A DNA stretch of 64,000 nt from assembly GCA_916610825.1 (NCBI GenBank), contig OU744448.1, positions 30,278,107 through 30,342,106 on the forward strand, read 5' to 3'. Within the stretch, counting starts at the first letter, position 1; the number at the start of each line of letters is the position of its first letter. The notes beneath the pieces are model-generated. The model saw nothing but the letters and a program-made list of their open reading frames with translations, was not told the origin of the DNA and did no database searches. Below are positions 36,401 through 60,832 of this stretch, one piece after another. The stretch comes from Haliclystus octoradiatus. Lineage: Eukaryota; Cnidaria; Staurozoa; Stauromedusae; Haliclystidae. The position numbers and the translations under genes were made by a program.

Positions 36401-39400
36401 TGAGAAATAAATTCAAAACAAAGGATCTCACTTCTAGTTAGGCTAGGATTCCACTGTACATGGTTCAATACAATGAGGATTGCTGGGACAACCGGTTGAA
36501 GTCATATTTTTGTAGGCCTAACAATAGAATTATTGCAGGCACAACTATCAAGATTGGACAAATTTCTGCATTTGGAGTGACTATTGCAGACTTGTCTGAA
36601 TTAGAAAGTAACTGTTTTGAATTCTATGCATGTTTCAATCAATGATATTCTCACTAAAATAATGTCATTTTAAAAGTGGAATAACCTCAACAACTCGCAG
36701 GCACTTCGAAAGGAGAAAAGTTTGGTTGCAGGCAACTAGCTATATATTAATTAAGTTTAATTAGTACATATAGTTATAGACAACTGCCAATATATTAGAT
36801 CAGAGTCATCTGAGCATCTACGGATGTCTATATCGGTTACGTATTTGGATTACATTACATTAAAATAATCCAGTGTGGGGTTTCCCTAGCTGAGCGAAAA
36901 ATTGGGTACAAATTTATAGGTAGGCCTACGTCTTTGCTGCCAAGTGTCGCAATGTAGGCTTAATCAATCGAATCTAAATGTTATTGTTGCTGGCATCTTA
37001 TCATGCATACATTTTGTTGGTATGAGGGAGGTAGCTAATCAGTAGCTACATAATTATCAACGTGAGGTGACTTGATTTTGTATTGGTCAGACCCGTACGA
37101 AAAACAGTTCAGGAGTTCATGAACACTAATGGCTCCAATTTTCCTGAACTGTTTATGAACAGTTCATGAACTCTCACAGACAGTTCATGAACAGTTCATG
37201 AAATCTTGGGGCCATTTAGCATTCATGAACTGTTCATGAACTGTTCATGAACTCCTGAAATGTTTTTGCAGGGGGAGCTAAAGGTGCTAGTATATTCAAC
37301 CAATCAGTACGGTTGGATTTCTAGTCTGATGGGTATCCAGTTAAATTGTCCTCAGATTACTCCGTCCGCGTATTTTTACTGTACTGTTATTGATAAAAAG
37401 AATGATGTAGCAGTTGTTTTCAGACTTTATTTAAGTCTAGAACTTAAGTTTATGTATTATTAAAGGTGTTCTGTGAATGAATTGATAAATGGAATATTTT
37501 AATCGATACAAAAAAGAATAGGTGATTTGTAGCAAATGCCGTGCAAATACCGAGGGTTTTCAAATTTTGATGGATTTTTGAACTTGGAAGTATCTCATAT
37601 TTTGATGGAGATGTAGAATTAAAAATGTTCGAAATAGTTTCTGGATTTGTTTTTAATAAAATAAAGTATATTTAGAAAAATTTAATCTTACGTTAGTTGG
37701 TGCGATTACTATTATAACTTGGCGCAACTGCGTGGACGTCTCACACCGAGGACGTTTTCACTGGTAACCGTCTGATGATGTAGTAATTATGTGGTACAGT
37801 AGCCTACAATTAAATCTGTCTCATAATTGAGTCAAGCCTTGAAATATATTTAGGTTGTTATAGGAACCCAGATGCTATTGTTCTCCAACAGAGAAATCGA
37901 ATAATGTTGTTTAGCCTACAATTTATGGTTTTGCATACAATTTTGATCGCTTTTTCTCTATTTTGAAAACTTTTTAGCAATATACACATCAATAAAACTA
38001 GAGTATCACAAATGGAGGTGAATTCAGAAGTAGGCTACTTTATTTTACAAAATGACTTTCAAAAACAGGGTCCGACAAAACCCGGCAACCCAGAAACTAG
38101 GTTTCCGGAAGGCTGGATGAAATTCTGAAGAAAATCGACTTAATTCAATTTCAATTTGTTATCTGTTGGAATAAGGGGTTCATGCACGGGTTGCCGTGCT
38201 TCATCACGATTTACCTGCACAAGTGATGTTGGGAAGACACGAGTGAAGCGTAATGAATATCCGAGCCGTAGGCGAGGATATTCTAGCTTCCCGAGTATAT
38301 TCGCCTACGGCTCGGATATTCATTACGCTTCACTCGTGTCTTCCCAACATCACTCGTGCAGGTAAATCGTGATGAAGCACGGCAAAACCCGTGCATGAAC
38401 GCTTTTCTAAAATGAACAAACCAGACTTCGTTGTTAATTAAGATTTCCCGATTTCATGATGTTTATGTTTTGACATTCCAACAAAAACTGTCACTTCATA
38501 TCACGAATAAATCGAACGGAATATAATCCAATGAAAATCGTTATTTGAATCACGTGATAACGCTGGCTTAGACTCCTTGTGAGATTACCGCTGAAATTTC
38601 CGCCATTATATTTTGGAAGGACTGAACTTGTGCAAAGGATACTACACATAAATGACACAAGTGTTTTGTGGAATTTAATCGTCTCTATTAACTATTATTC
38701 AATTGAACTTGATCAAAAAACATTTGAAACTAATAACAAGTAACAATTTGAGTATAATTTAAAAGTGGTTTAACTGTTGTAATGAACGCTCACCGAACCG
38801 ATCGTGCAGTTGTTGAACAACGATTGTACAGATTTATTGGATGGACCTGCTTCCGAGGGCAAGGACACGTTGACGCTGCTCATAGTGCTACTGTTGTTGT
38901 GTTGATCTTGATCAACTGGGTGATCATTTCCTAATGCATTCGAGATGGCATCACTACACTGTCTTAATTGGAATTCTGATGGCCTAGAATTGTAATGTTG
39001 TAGCGACTGTTCGTTTTTGTGTCCAGAGATGGACATAATATGTCTATTTTCCATTCCCGCATTTGAAAGTAAGGTGATCGACGTAGCTCTCACACAATGA
39101 TTTGTATATGGCTGTGAAAGCCCCGCATCCTTACTTATTATTTTCATCATATCGCCAAGGGCATTTACACCCAAAGGACGATTTTCAAACCACGTTACTC
39201 CAGTATCAAGTGGTGTCCAGCGTCTCTTCGGATATTGAAATAGAGCGTCACAGGATGGATTTAGCTTTTCAAGGTAGGATTTAACAGCTGTATACCCATC
39301 AAATTTATTGGTAGTTTTGTACAACCTTCCTATGTTGCTATATTCTTCTCTTTCGTCCATCCCCCCTTGGTGATTTTTATCCAACTCATTGTGGCTCATG

Positions 39401-41229
39401 CATAGATATTCTGAATTATATTCATCCACTTTAAATTCAAAACAATTTTTTTTCAGCGACCGTTGTCCCTCTCTTCCTCTTCTACAGAAGTAAATCGTTA
39501 CATTAAACCAAACGTTTTGGAGGAGTGTTTGGGGGGTATCTGTAGAAAACACCTCGCTGTCCTTCAATATTTCAAGGTCGCTTTTTTATGGCTTCCTTAT
39601 GGACGACCTTTTCTTTTCCATGTCTTTTTAATTCTTTGATTTTAGCATTCAATATTGAATTTGAGGTCTTGAATGCCACATCATTAAAGCTTATACCTTT
39701 TGTTGCAGGTGGCTGGTTGAGGTGGCGCTCTAAACCATAACGAATTCCTATCAACGTAGACTTGGAGTAGTCATCCCCTTGTTTATTTCGCACTTCAGCG
39801 TAAAACCTTCGCAAATGTCTATCTAAAGTCTCGGGCGTCATCTTCTCAAGCTCCTCAGTTATTCCACTGACAATCGCCCATTAATGCAAATTTTGTATTT
39901 TATGCCAGCAAAATTAATGTTGTGCGTATTGTTGTATTTTGATAATAATTTAAAAAGCAATTTACCTTTGAATATTTTTATTGCGTGGGAAGTTTTGTAT
40001 TTGGTTGACTTCGCACTTGAACTCAACAAAAGCTCGTCAATTTCTTCATCGGTTATTTTACAAAACCTACCACCAGCATTCATATTATTATTGTTGGAAA
40101 AATCATATCCGAAACTGAAGTTTACTTGTTCTGCCATTTTGAATGTTTTGATTACTTTGTTTTGGGTAGCAACCATGTTTCAACCATGATGATGTTTCAT
40201 CGAGATTTGAAACACGCTCAGCGACCAATCAAATTTTGAGGATTCATTCGATCATTCTAGTTTATTTTAGAAATGAGTTTGAAAAACGATTTTCTGAAGG
40301 TGAAATTTGTTTTCAATCATGCTTGAAGAGTTTATTGACATTGTGAACCTTTGTCTCCTTTAAATGTTGTTTTTCTCTATTATCTTGAATACTTTTCTCA
40401 TTTGAATGCCTCCAAAGTAAAATATAAGTAAAATAAGGCCGCCATTCAAATGTTAACAACAAAATGTCTGATTCTTTTCAAAGTTTGTTTCATTGATCCT
40501 TCCAAAGTTGTGAAGAGACACCTTTGTCAACACCAGTCCCATGAATGATCATAGCCTACAGTTCACACTTGACTTCAAAACATTTTTTTCAGAGAAGGCT
40601 AATTAATTTACCCAGAAACTGTTTTTTATTATTTTCAATGTCAAAATTGTCAAGGATTTGAAAAAAAAAATTTGCATGAACTTGTTGACATGAAGACATA
40701 GGCCATATTGCTCAAATATTTTCTCGTAAAATTCTCTATATTTATTATATTATCAATTATATTGTTCCCGCCATATTCCATTAATAGCAGGAACAATTTT
40801 TACGGGTAAATAAAATTTGTGGGCGTTCGATCAAAGCTTATGTATCAAGCAACTTTCTATTTTTATTTCAAATAATTTTTTTCTAGAACTGTTATTGCAT
40901 TTCAAGAGGTTGATAAAAGTTATTTTAACTATTAGAATATTATTAATGTTATTGTTTGATTTGATATAAGTTACTTACATATCTGACATTTGACGTTTTC
41001 TATGTTTCCATATAACGAACAAGGAAAGCAGGGCAACAACATATTCTCCCAGTAGAAACGTTGAACAAGAAAGAGGCGTACCAGGTTTGAATACTCTTTT
41101 TAATTCAAATATTTGGGAAAATAGCAAACAGTTAAAATTGCATTTCGCATAAAATATTGTGAAGTCAATGGAAGCTTCTAATGAACAAATCGCTGAACCA
41201 ATGAAGGGAAGTATTTCAAGATTACTCAT
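30438..41229 (-). CDS. TMEM179-like four-helix membrane protein, paralogue 2 (complete)
   Basis: Four minus-strand coding exons: 41229-40979 (ATG at 41229, after acceptor TTTTTTCAG at 41239), 36399-36274, 35182-35086 and 30569-30438 (TAA). Phases fit exactly; 201 aa. Predicted helices: about residues 6-27, 57-74, 92-111 (LASLVWLIILLKCIGGIILW) and 159-177 (ISSWLGFFLLTLGIAMCYF), with a basic tail after the last. CNFNCLLFSQ after helix 1 matches the RCLLF motif of TMEM179/TMEM179B; the loop between helices 3 and 4 carries conserved Cys (CDHLDF, CTTEVFH). Function of the family is unknown. Intron 1 holds the Crypton and several MITEs, and intron 3 the Ty3/gypsy fossil. Total length is close to TMEM179B. 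The family name rests on recalled resemblance, the exon model on splice sites and the paralogue. Confidence 0.68.
30600..30662 (+). repeat. (TTATTG/TTATTA)n simple repeat
   Basis: Imperfect TTATTG and TTATTA units, just upstream of the last exon of TMEM179-like paralogue 2 (30569-30438, minus strand). Confidence 0.6.
30790..34270 (-). mobile_element. Ty3/gypsy LTR retrotransposon fossil, broken
   Basis: Minus-strand remains of a pol polyprotein in the order expected for Ty3/gypsy: reverse transcriptase (about 33.45-33.0 kb), RNase H region (about 32.8-32.4 kb), integrase with its zinc-binding H-H-C-C region (about 32.3-31.95 kb) and a C-terminal tail (to about 30.96 kb). It is broken, with several interruptions (about half a dozen). 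A roughly 31-bp direct repeat (TTAATATAAYAACAGCRACA and onward) lies at 30820-30850 and 34232-34262; no full LTR pair was recognised. Family and domain order are secure. Age is judged moderate from the decay. It sits in an intron of the TMEM179-like gene, same strand. Confidence 0.75.
34628..34975 (+). mobile_element. SINE family A copy with a small inverted head
   Basis: From about 34660 the sequence follows the copy at 29390: GACTGTGGTTCAAATCCCCC, AAAACATCAAATGAGTACC, AATTGCACTGTGAGTAGCTG and a 3' end TCCTCTAGAATAGAGGAGTG. Just before it, 34630-34665 is the inverse of the head (ATTTGAACCACAGTCAATCA), making a short hairpin at the 5' end. Confidence 0.7.
35360..35521. mobile_element. GTTCATGAAC palindrome element, degenerate copy
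   Basis: Contains TTTCATGAACATTAAACGCT, CAGTTCATGAAATTTTTATG and the end ATTTTGCAGGG. It is the most decayed member of the family seen at 37091, 48504, 52310, 54903, 55497 and 57990. Confidence 0.5.
35906..36112. mobile_element. MITE with TTGACCGG ends (copy 2)
   Basis: Left GACGCAAAATTGACCGGTGG, right CGACCACCGGTCGTAACCTT, inverse of each other in the core. Related to 23337-23542 through AATTTACGCTAAGC / AATTTATGCTTAGCG. Confidence 0.5.
37091..37275. mobile_element. GTTCATGAAC palindrome element
   Basis: Ends CGAAAAACAGTTCAGGAGTT and AACTCCTGAAATGTTTTTGC are inverse. Inside are nine or so TTCATGAAC or near matches, with ACAGTTCATGAACAGTTCAT and TTCATGAACTGTTCATGAAC. Confidence 0.75.
38067..38140. 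mobile_element. CAGGGTCCGACAAAA MITE, fragment
   Basis: CAGGGTCCGACAAAACCCGG, then ACTAGGTTTCCGGAAGGCTG. One end only. Compare the inverse TTCCGGAAACCTAGTTGCC at 47675-47695. Confidence 0.5.
38178..38400. mobile_element. 223-bp near-perfect hairpin element
   Basis: Left arm GTTCATGCACGGGTTGCCGT onward to CCGAGCCGTAGGCGAGGATA; right arm is its inverse, ending CCCGTGCATGAAC at 38400. Arms about 100 bp with a few mismatches and a short loop near 38285. A diverged single-arm relative lies at 56407-56535. Confidence 0.8.
38770..40176 (-). mobile_element. Crypton-type tyrosine recombinase element (DUF3504-like)
   Basis: The last minus-strand frame (39567-38770, 265 aa) has the tyrosine recombinase set: Arg in FCRRGREG (about 29-32), NHCVRAT (HxxR, His157/Arg160), SGHK (His183) and HYNSR (Tyr192). 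HNELDKNHQGG and FQYPKRRWTP are typical of the DUF3504 group shared by Cryptons and by KCTD1, QRICH1 and ZMYM2. The piece 39841-39572 (TLDRHLRRFYAEVRNKQGDD, YSKSTLIGIRYGLERHL) is the core-binding domain; it runs into the catalytic part by a one-base slip at an A-run near 39585. The N-terminal piece (FCKITDEEIDELLLSSSAKS) lies at 40176 to about 39965; its join to the next part is not resolved. Same strand as the host TMEM179-like gene. Whether it is still mobile is unclear. Confidence 0.72.
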
Positions 41230-41420
41230 TATTGTTATCTGAAAAAATAAATCAAAGTTGGTTAATTTATCATAATTAATTTTCACAGAAATATATATTT
41301 TTCTGGGTAGCCTATCCCACAATGTAACCCTGTTAAATATCCATCAATACCAAATTAAAGAGTCCCAGCTTAATATCAATTGATGTATCATTAAGCCTGT
41401 ATTAATTGATTTTGGATCAG

Positions 41421-42068
41421 TAGGGTCTGTGTAAAATCCACAGAAGGCTTTCCTAGTAGCGACCATGTACATCGATAATGGCTGATGCAATGGACCAGAG
41501 TAGCCACATGAAAACCGTAAAATTTCAAGCCACGTTTTGAGCAGTTTGAGAAGTCCATTTGTAATTGTTTTTGAAGGTAAATAGTATTCTTTCACAATTT
41601 ATATTTCATTTCCATATGGTTTGTAGTTTAGATTGCAGAAGAGTAGGCCTATCGGCCTATAAGAAACATGAAATAATTTTGAAAATGTCAATGAAAAAGG
41701 CGCAAAAGTCAGAACTTTGCGTCAGCCATCTTTGTTCCCCATATTGCATATTTTCGTTCGCAGTCTATGTAATTCTATGACTAGAACTCAGACTGTGGAG
41801 TGTTCGGTTTGCAGCAAAGATGTTAGCATCAAAATAATTTTTTTATATTGATCAATGGGGCCTTTTCTGGCCACACATTTGGACCTGTTTCGGAATTTTA
41901 TAAACGCTTTCCACAAAATCCAGTTACAGTACAGTAAAATTCAAGAAAAATGGTGCTGTCAGCTGCATTAATAAAGGATTTGAATTATAACTTAGCCACA
42001 CAAATTAAAAACTAAGCAGTCTGGCTGGCCCAGAAATAAGCTTTCTATCGATATTGCACAGACCCTAT
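41421..42068. mobile_element. Inverted-repeat element with TAGGGTCTGTG ends
   Basis: TAGGGTCTGTG at 41421 and CACAGACCCTA at 42057-42067 are perfect inverses; 648 bp, no convincing coding frame. Lies upstream of the TMEM179-like start codon. Confidence 0.5.
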
Positions 42069-42367
42069 TCTAATTCAGAAAAAGATTTGGATCTGCGGAC
42101 AGGCAAAAGAATGGCAAAAGAAGCCTAAATTGTTTTTCAAGGAAAGTTTTGATTGTTAATTAGATTAGAGCTGGCATGTAGAATGCAAAGGTGATTCCCA
42201 ATTGATTGCCTAGGCTTCTGTCACGGTACTCAATAGTACTGCAGCAAAACAACCACAGGCAGGCCTTGGCCTAATCGTAGCTTATTATTTCACATATGAC
42301 AATAGCCTACATATGTGCTGCTAACAAATGTTTCGCGACTTATATATTTGATATTTAGAGAGCATAC

Positions 42368-42516
42368 CTTGATGTCTGTATAATTTATCACCTTTTTGAC
42401 TACGACCTTTGCTTACGAATTTTAGCTTCTCGATGTTATGAAAAAAGTTCTGTCCTGGCTCAATTGGCACTTTCTGTGATGTCGTAATTGATGGGGACTT
42501 TATTCCAGAACGAGTT
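42368..42516 (-). other. Candidate orphan coding exon
   Basis: On the minus strand an acceptor (AATCTAG) and a strong donor (GTATGC) bound 149 nt with one open frame, containing TSQKVPIEPGQNFFHNIEKL and KGRSQKGDKLYRH. Its end phase (1) does not fit the TMEM179-like exon at 41238. It may be a 5' UTR exon of that gene or belong to an unseen gene. Confidence 0.3.
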
Positions 42517-42780
42517 CTAGATTTAATTAATTTATTAAGAGATTAAAAAGGAAAGCCGTATAGCTAAGAATTTTCCATGAATTGTTGAACTTGATTTGGT
42601 AGGAAATCCATCACACGAAAACGCAATTATATTTTTTGTAGGGGTTAGAAAGTTCTGAAATGTTTATCGAAGTCTGTATCAATATTATCAATGTGATACA
42701 TGCATTGCCTTGAAGTTACTAAACATAAGTTTTCAATTTTTAATTTAAAATTGGTATATATGCTTAATAGCCTACTGTAT

Positions 42781-43468
42781 ATAAAACGCGGTAAGGTTTA
42801 ATACCAAACTGCAAACTCTTGCAAACTTACCAACCAAGCCCAAAATATGGAAATGGTTTTCTTGTCTAGACAATGGGCTTATCAATTTAAAGAATTCTGA
42901 CCCCCATCTCAACGATGCTGCTTGTTCACGTTTTTATTATTTTGATGACACATTGTTTCACGTGACAGTGCTTCACTGTTTGATGCCTCGTATGAAATTT
43001 TTGAAAACATAGTGTTGTAATGTTTCTGTTCATGCTTCTGACCAGGACTGAGGTGACTAGTCAATGTTGCCTGACAAAATGGGTGTCACAGCCCCCCTCC
43101 CCCCAAGGATCTATGGTCGATAGTGTCAGAAGGCGATATATAGCCTATATATAGGCCTAGATATTACATCGATATCAAATCAAGTACTGCATTTTCTTGG
43201 CACGATTTAATAAGAAAGAAAACGTTGGAATTATCATTAATTCACCGCAGCTAAAAAAGAAATGAAAACTTCATACTACGAGGAATCAAACACTGTGAGA
43301 TTCATCAAAATAGTAAATTGTGAGCAAGCAGCATTGAGACGGTGGTCGGAAATATTTCAGATTGATTAGCCAAAAATTTGGTCTAGACTAAAAGGCCATT
43401 TCCATAGTTTGGTCTTGCTTGGTAAGTTTGCAAGAGTTTTCAGTTTGGTATTAGGCCTACCGTATAAA
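42781..43468. mobile_element. Inverted-repeat element with roughly 90-bp arms
   Basis: AATACCAAACTGCAAACTCT, TTGCAAACTTACCAA, ATGGAAATGG and TTGTCTAGAC on the left recur inverted on the right as GTCTAGAC, CCATTTCCAT, TTGGTAAGTTTGCAAG and CAGTTTGGTATTAG. The middle (about 500 bp) has no gene. Confidence 0.6.
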
Positions 43469-43732
43469 CGGCAATATCATAAAACATTATAGCTGTCATT
43501 AATAGGCCTATCATTATTTAGTCGTCGAACAATGAATGTTCAATAAATCAGAATATTAATAAATTAATCAAGTCTGGAGTAAAGTCCCTGACAATTACGA
43601 CATGACATCACTGCAAAATTTAGCCAAGCCAGAACTGTTTTCGTAACATCGAGACACTAAAAATTGTAGTACAAAAAGATGATAGGCCTAAATTATGACG
43701 TATTTCCTGTACACGCATGCACGCAAGTTACT

Positions 43733-44209
43733 CCTAGGTTATACGCCTTACTTTCGAGAGGCAATTCATCAAAAACGGATCGGCACGGCTAAAAGTATGG
43801 CGATAAATTTTTGGGTCAACCCAACATCGACAGTACGGCTGATCAAGGCGTACCAAACTGAAAATAGCCGTACCGGTAGCCTAGCCTAAGCCTAAAAAAG
43901 CAGTTGGAATATACGCCGTACTTTCGTGAGGAGTACCATTTCTCAAAAGGTCGAACTTGGAATGTTTTCGTCAATTCCAAGGGGTTTCTGTTTGAATTTC
44001 TTATTGTTTCCTTACTGTTGCTAAGTAACCGTGGTTGGTAATCGTATCACAACCATAGCGGTGATGTAGTGTTACGTTTTAGATTTTGAATAAATGAATA
44101 AACCATGTTGTGATCACATTTGAGGATTCTTTGTGTTTGGTCGACTTGGTACGGCGTACCAAAAAAAGTTGGTACGGCTCTCGAAAGTACAGCGTATATT
44201 ACCTAGGTC
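43733..44209. mobile_element. MITE with CCTAGGTTATACGC ends
   Basis: CCTAGGTTATACGCCTTACT followed by TTCGAGAG, and at the right CTCTCGAAAGTACAGCGTAT then ATTACCTAGG: an inverted pair of about 28 bp. A third, internal copy of the end (TATACGCCGTACTTTCG) lies near 43911. Confidence 0.65.
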
Positions 44210-45220
44210 ACTGAATTTTACCATGGTTTTACGCTTACCTTGCCGGCGGTCAACTTTATGATTTTTGTGCCGTGATTTAAACAAAATTATTGGACTGCCA
44301 AACGTGCGCGCGAGTTATTATGTATGAAACTTTACAATTCAATTGTTACCTGGCTCATAAAAAGTAACTTAGTCACTAGTCACCTGGCTCTACATGATGC
44401 AATGGAAACAGCTAGTTCTAATGTTGCATGCGCAACAACATATATAGATCACTCCTTCAACTCTCCTACATTTGCAAAATTCAAGCGTCGTGTGACATTT
44501 CTCACCACTCTAATGTACTTGGCATTCCAAATAACTTCTGTGCTGCAATACCACTGACTGCTAGATCCAGCCGCCGTACAAACTGTTTACAATGTGCAAT
44601 TCCAACGAAAAGCTACTGTCCATTCATTCAAATCTGAAATTTTTTCGCTATAAATTGAAACTGTGTGTTATTTTTATATGAATATTTTTCATTGATTCCG
44701 CCCTTCTATTTAATTGAGATACAGAGGAGACCTGCAGCCCATCGCATCCCCTTCGTGTCAACTATTCCTTGCCGCCTACAGCCGAACCGACAACGACACC
44801 CTCAAAGACTTTGAGGTTTGGAAGATAGTATAGCAACATCGAATCTAGTGATTTTTTGATGATGATCTTACCAATTCTTTTCTTTTTTGCAATACTTATC
44901 AAGACATGTACAATAAAATAAACAACGTCTTTTACAGGCAGGTTAATTTACAACAAATATCATAGCTGATCACTAAACAGTGTCTGTGCTGTGTCCAATG
45001 ACCATGTTTTATCGCAAACTACCAGAGTAGGCCTACTACCAGAGTACCAGCTGCGTTAAAGTTATCACGATTAGACATGATCACCTGCCCCAAGCCACCA
45101 ATTCTCTGAATTTTGCAAGGACCTGGTGAAATCACGATCAAAATACAGATTCACGTGATATCTGATATTCAACGGTGATTGGCTAGCTATATTACGCGCG
45201 AAGTTTAGTGCCTCCTGCGT
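44210..45220. other. Region upstream of RAD51, no firm gene
   Basis: A plus-strand stretch at 44320-44640 looks vaguely like a LINE 3' remnant but lacks a clear signature. The rest is unassigned. Confidence 0.3.
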
Positions 45221-45224
45221 ATTT

Positions 45225-45337
45225 TGTCAACTCAGCCATCTCAACTCCAGTGGCGGCCATTTCAAGCAAGAAAACCAAGTGCTGTAAACGCTAGAGTTAC
45301 AGAGTAGGCTATTTAAGTTGTTCATTTATCAACAGGA
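45225..45337 (+). promoter_or_regulatory. Probable RAD51 promoter/5' UTR
   Basis: Upstream of the start codon are GGCGGCCATTTC at about 45254, close to a YY1 site, and ATTACGCGCGAAG near 45193-45205, loosely like an inverted E2F site. Both are consensus resemblances only. Confidence 0.35.
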
Positions 45338-59525
<14,188 letters not shown>

Positions 59526-59726
59526 TGGTATATCGTTCGTATTCAGATCAGCCAACAAAGTATGCTTAATATCGACTTTTCTGTGATGCAAGCGCTTCAA
59601 AATGTATGCAATTGTACATAACAAGTGTAAACCTCAGAGAGAATGTTTGGAACAGCAAAATCATCTTAGATACATTGAAGATTAACCATTCTTATGAATT
59701 TGTTTTCAATGGATTAAATTATTGTA

Positions 59727-59732
59727 AATAAA
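59727..59732 (+). terminator. RAD51 poly(A) signal
   Basis: AATAAA about 200 nt after the stop codon at 59525. Confidence 0.55.
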
Positions 59733-60832
59733 CATCAAAAGAAATTGAGCGAAAGTAAGAAATGTACATCAGAAGTATGTATCAAAAGACAGCAGTGAAA
59801 CCACATCCTCCATTTCTTTCTGCTTAGCAAGATGACAATATTTCAGATATATAAAATATAAATTAATAAAATAACATGGAAATATACAATTTGAGTTACC
59901 TCAGAGACAATATTACAGGTCGTATATTAATTTGTAGATTGTTTGAGATAACTGAGGATATTGTTCACATCTTATACCGCCAGAGTTGTGAAAGTCGTGT
60001 TTTTATTCACTGCTATTTGTAAAAAATTTATTAATGAAGATTATATTAATTATTGAAATTATGTTCTTAATTATAGGTACTTGTCAATATTTTGCTGCAA
60101 ACATTAAACTTGTATTTCATACTTTTAAAAAATCTATAGTACTGTTATCTTTTGAAAGAAATTACAATTTTCAAATTGCACTTGGAATTGTTAACCATTT
60201 TTCCATTACCTAACTGCTTTGATTTGTATACCAGTAACCAATGAAGAAGTACATGATACAACACTGTTGTACATTATTATAATACAATTAATCAATACAT
60301 AAATAATTTTGTGTATATTTTGTATAATGTAATCTGCTTCTAAAAATTCTAATTTATAAAACAGACGCTCTTTACATTGTTCTCTTTCCCAGGTAGAAAA
60401 TAATTAAAATGTGAGGATTTATAATAATTATGAATTGAGAATTGAGATGAATTACATCTAAGCATCTAGCTATTTTGAAAGGTGTAAAATATTCAATATT
60501 GGATATTAATAATCAACCATAGCCAATCCAATGTAATATAACATCTGCTTCGGTCATGGCATTTCCTTTGGAAGTTCCAAACATGATTGGTTGTATCAAA
60601 AATATAACATTTGTAACCTGATATTTGATTTATAGTTAATATTTCATTGTGTGTTTCGTTAAATTCAACTGCAAAGTTGATCCTAAAAGCATTCCATGGT
60701 GGATGTGGGATACTTCTTCTCTTTTTGTTTTCCCTTTTCTTTGCTGCAATATACTGCATATTTATATTTCATTCAATCATTGCTCTGTTTACTCATTCTT
60801 TAGTCATCTGATATCTGCTTTGTTTGCTCTCC
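59733..60832. other. Intergenic DNA between convergent RAD51 and the TSR gene
   Basis: Contains both 3' UTRs. AT-rich; no gene, repeat family or structured element recognised. Confidence 0.4.

Noticed and set aside
41344-41595. 83-codon minus-strand frame
   Set aside because: Overlaps the end of the TAGGGTCTGTG element and has no recognisable domain or splice context.
44320-44640. Two overlapping plus-strand frames, possibly a LINE remnant
   Set aside because: Only vague resemblance to the end of LINE proteins; no W-N-x-L-P or Cys-His motif, so no call was made.
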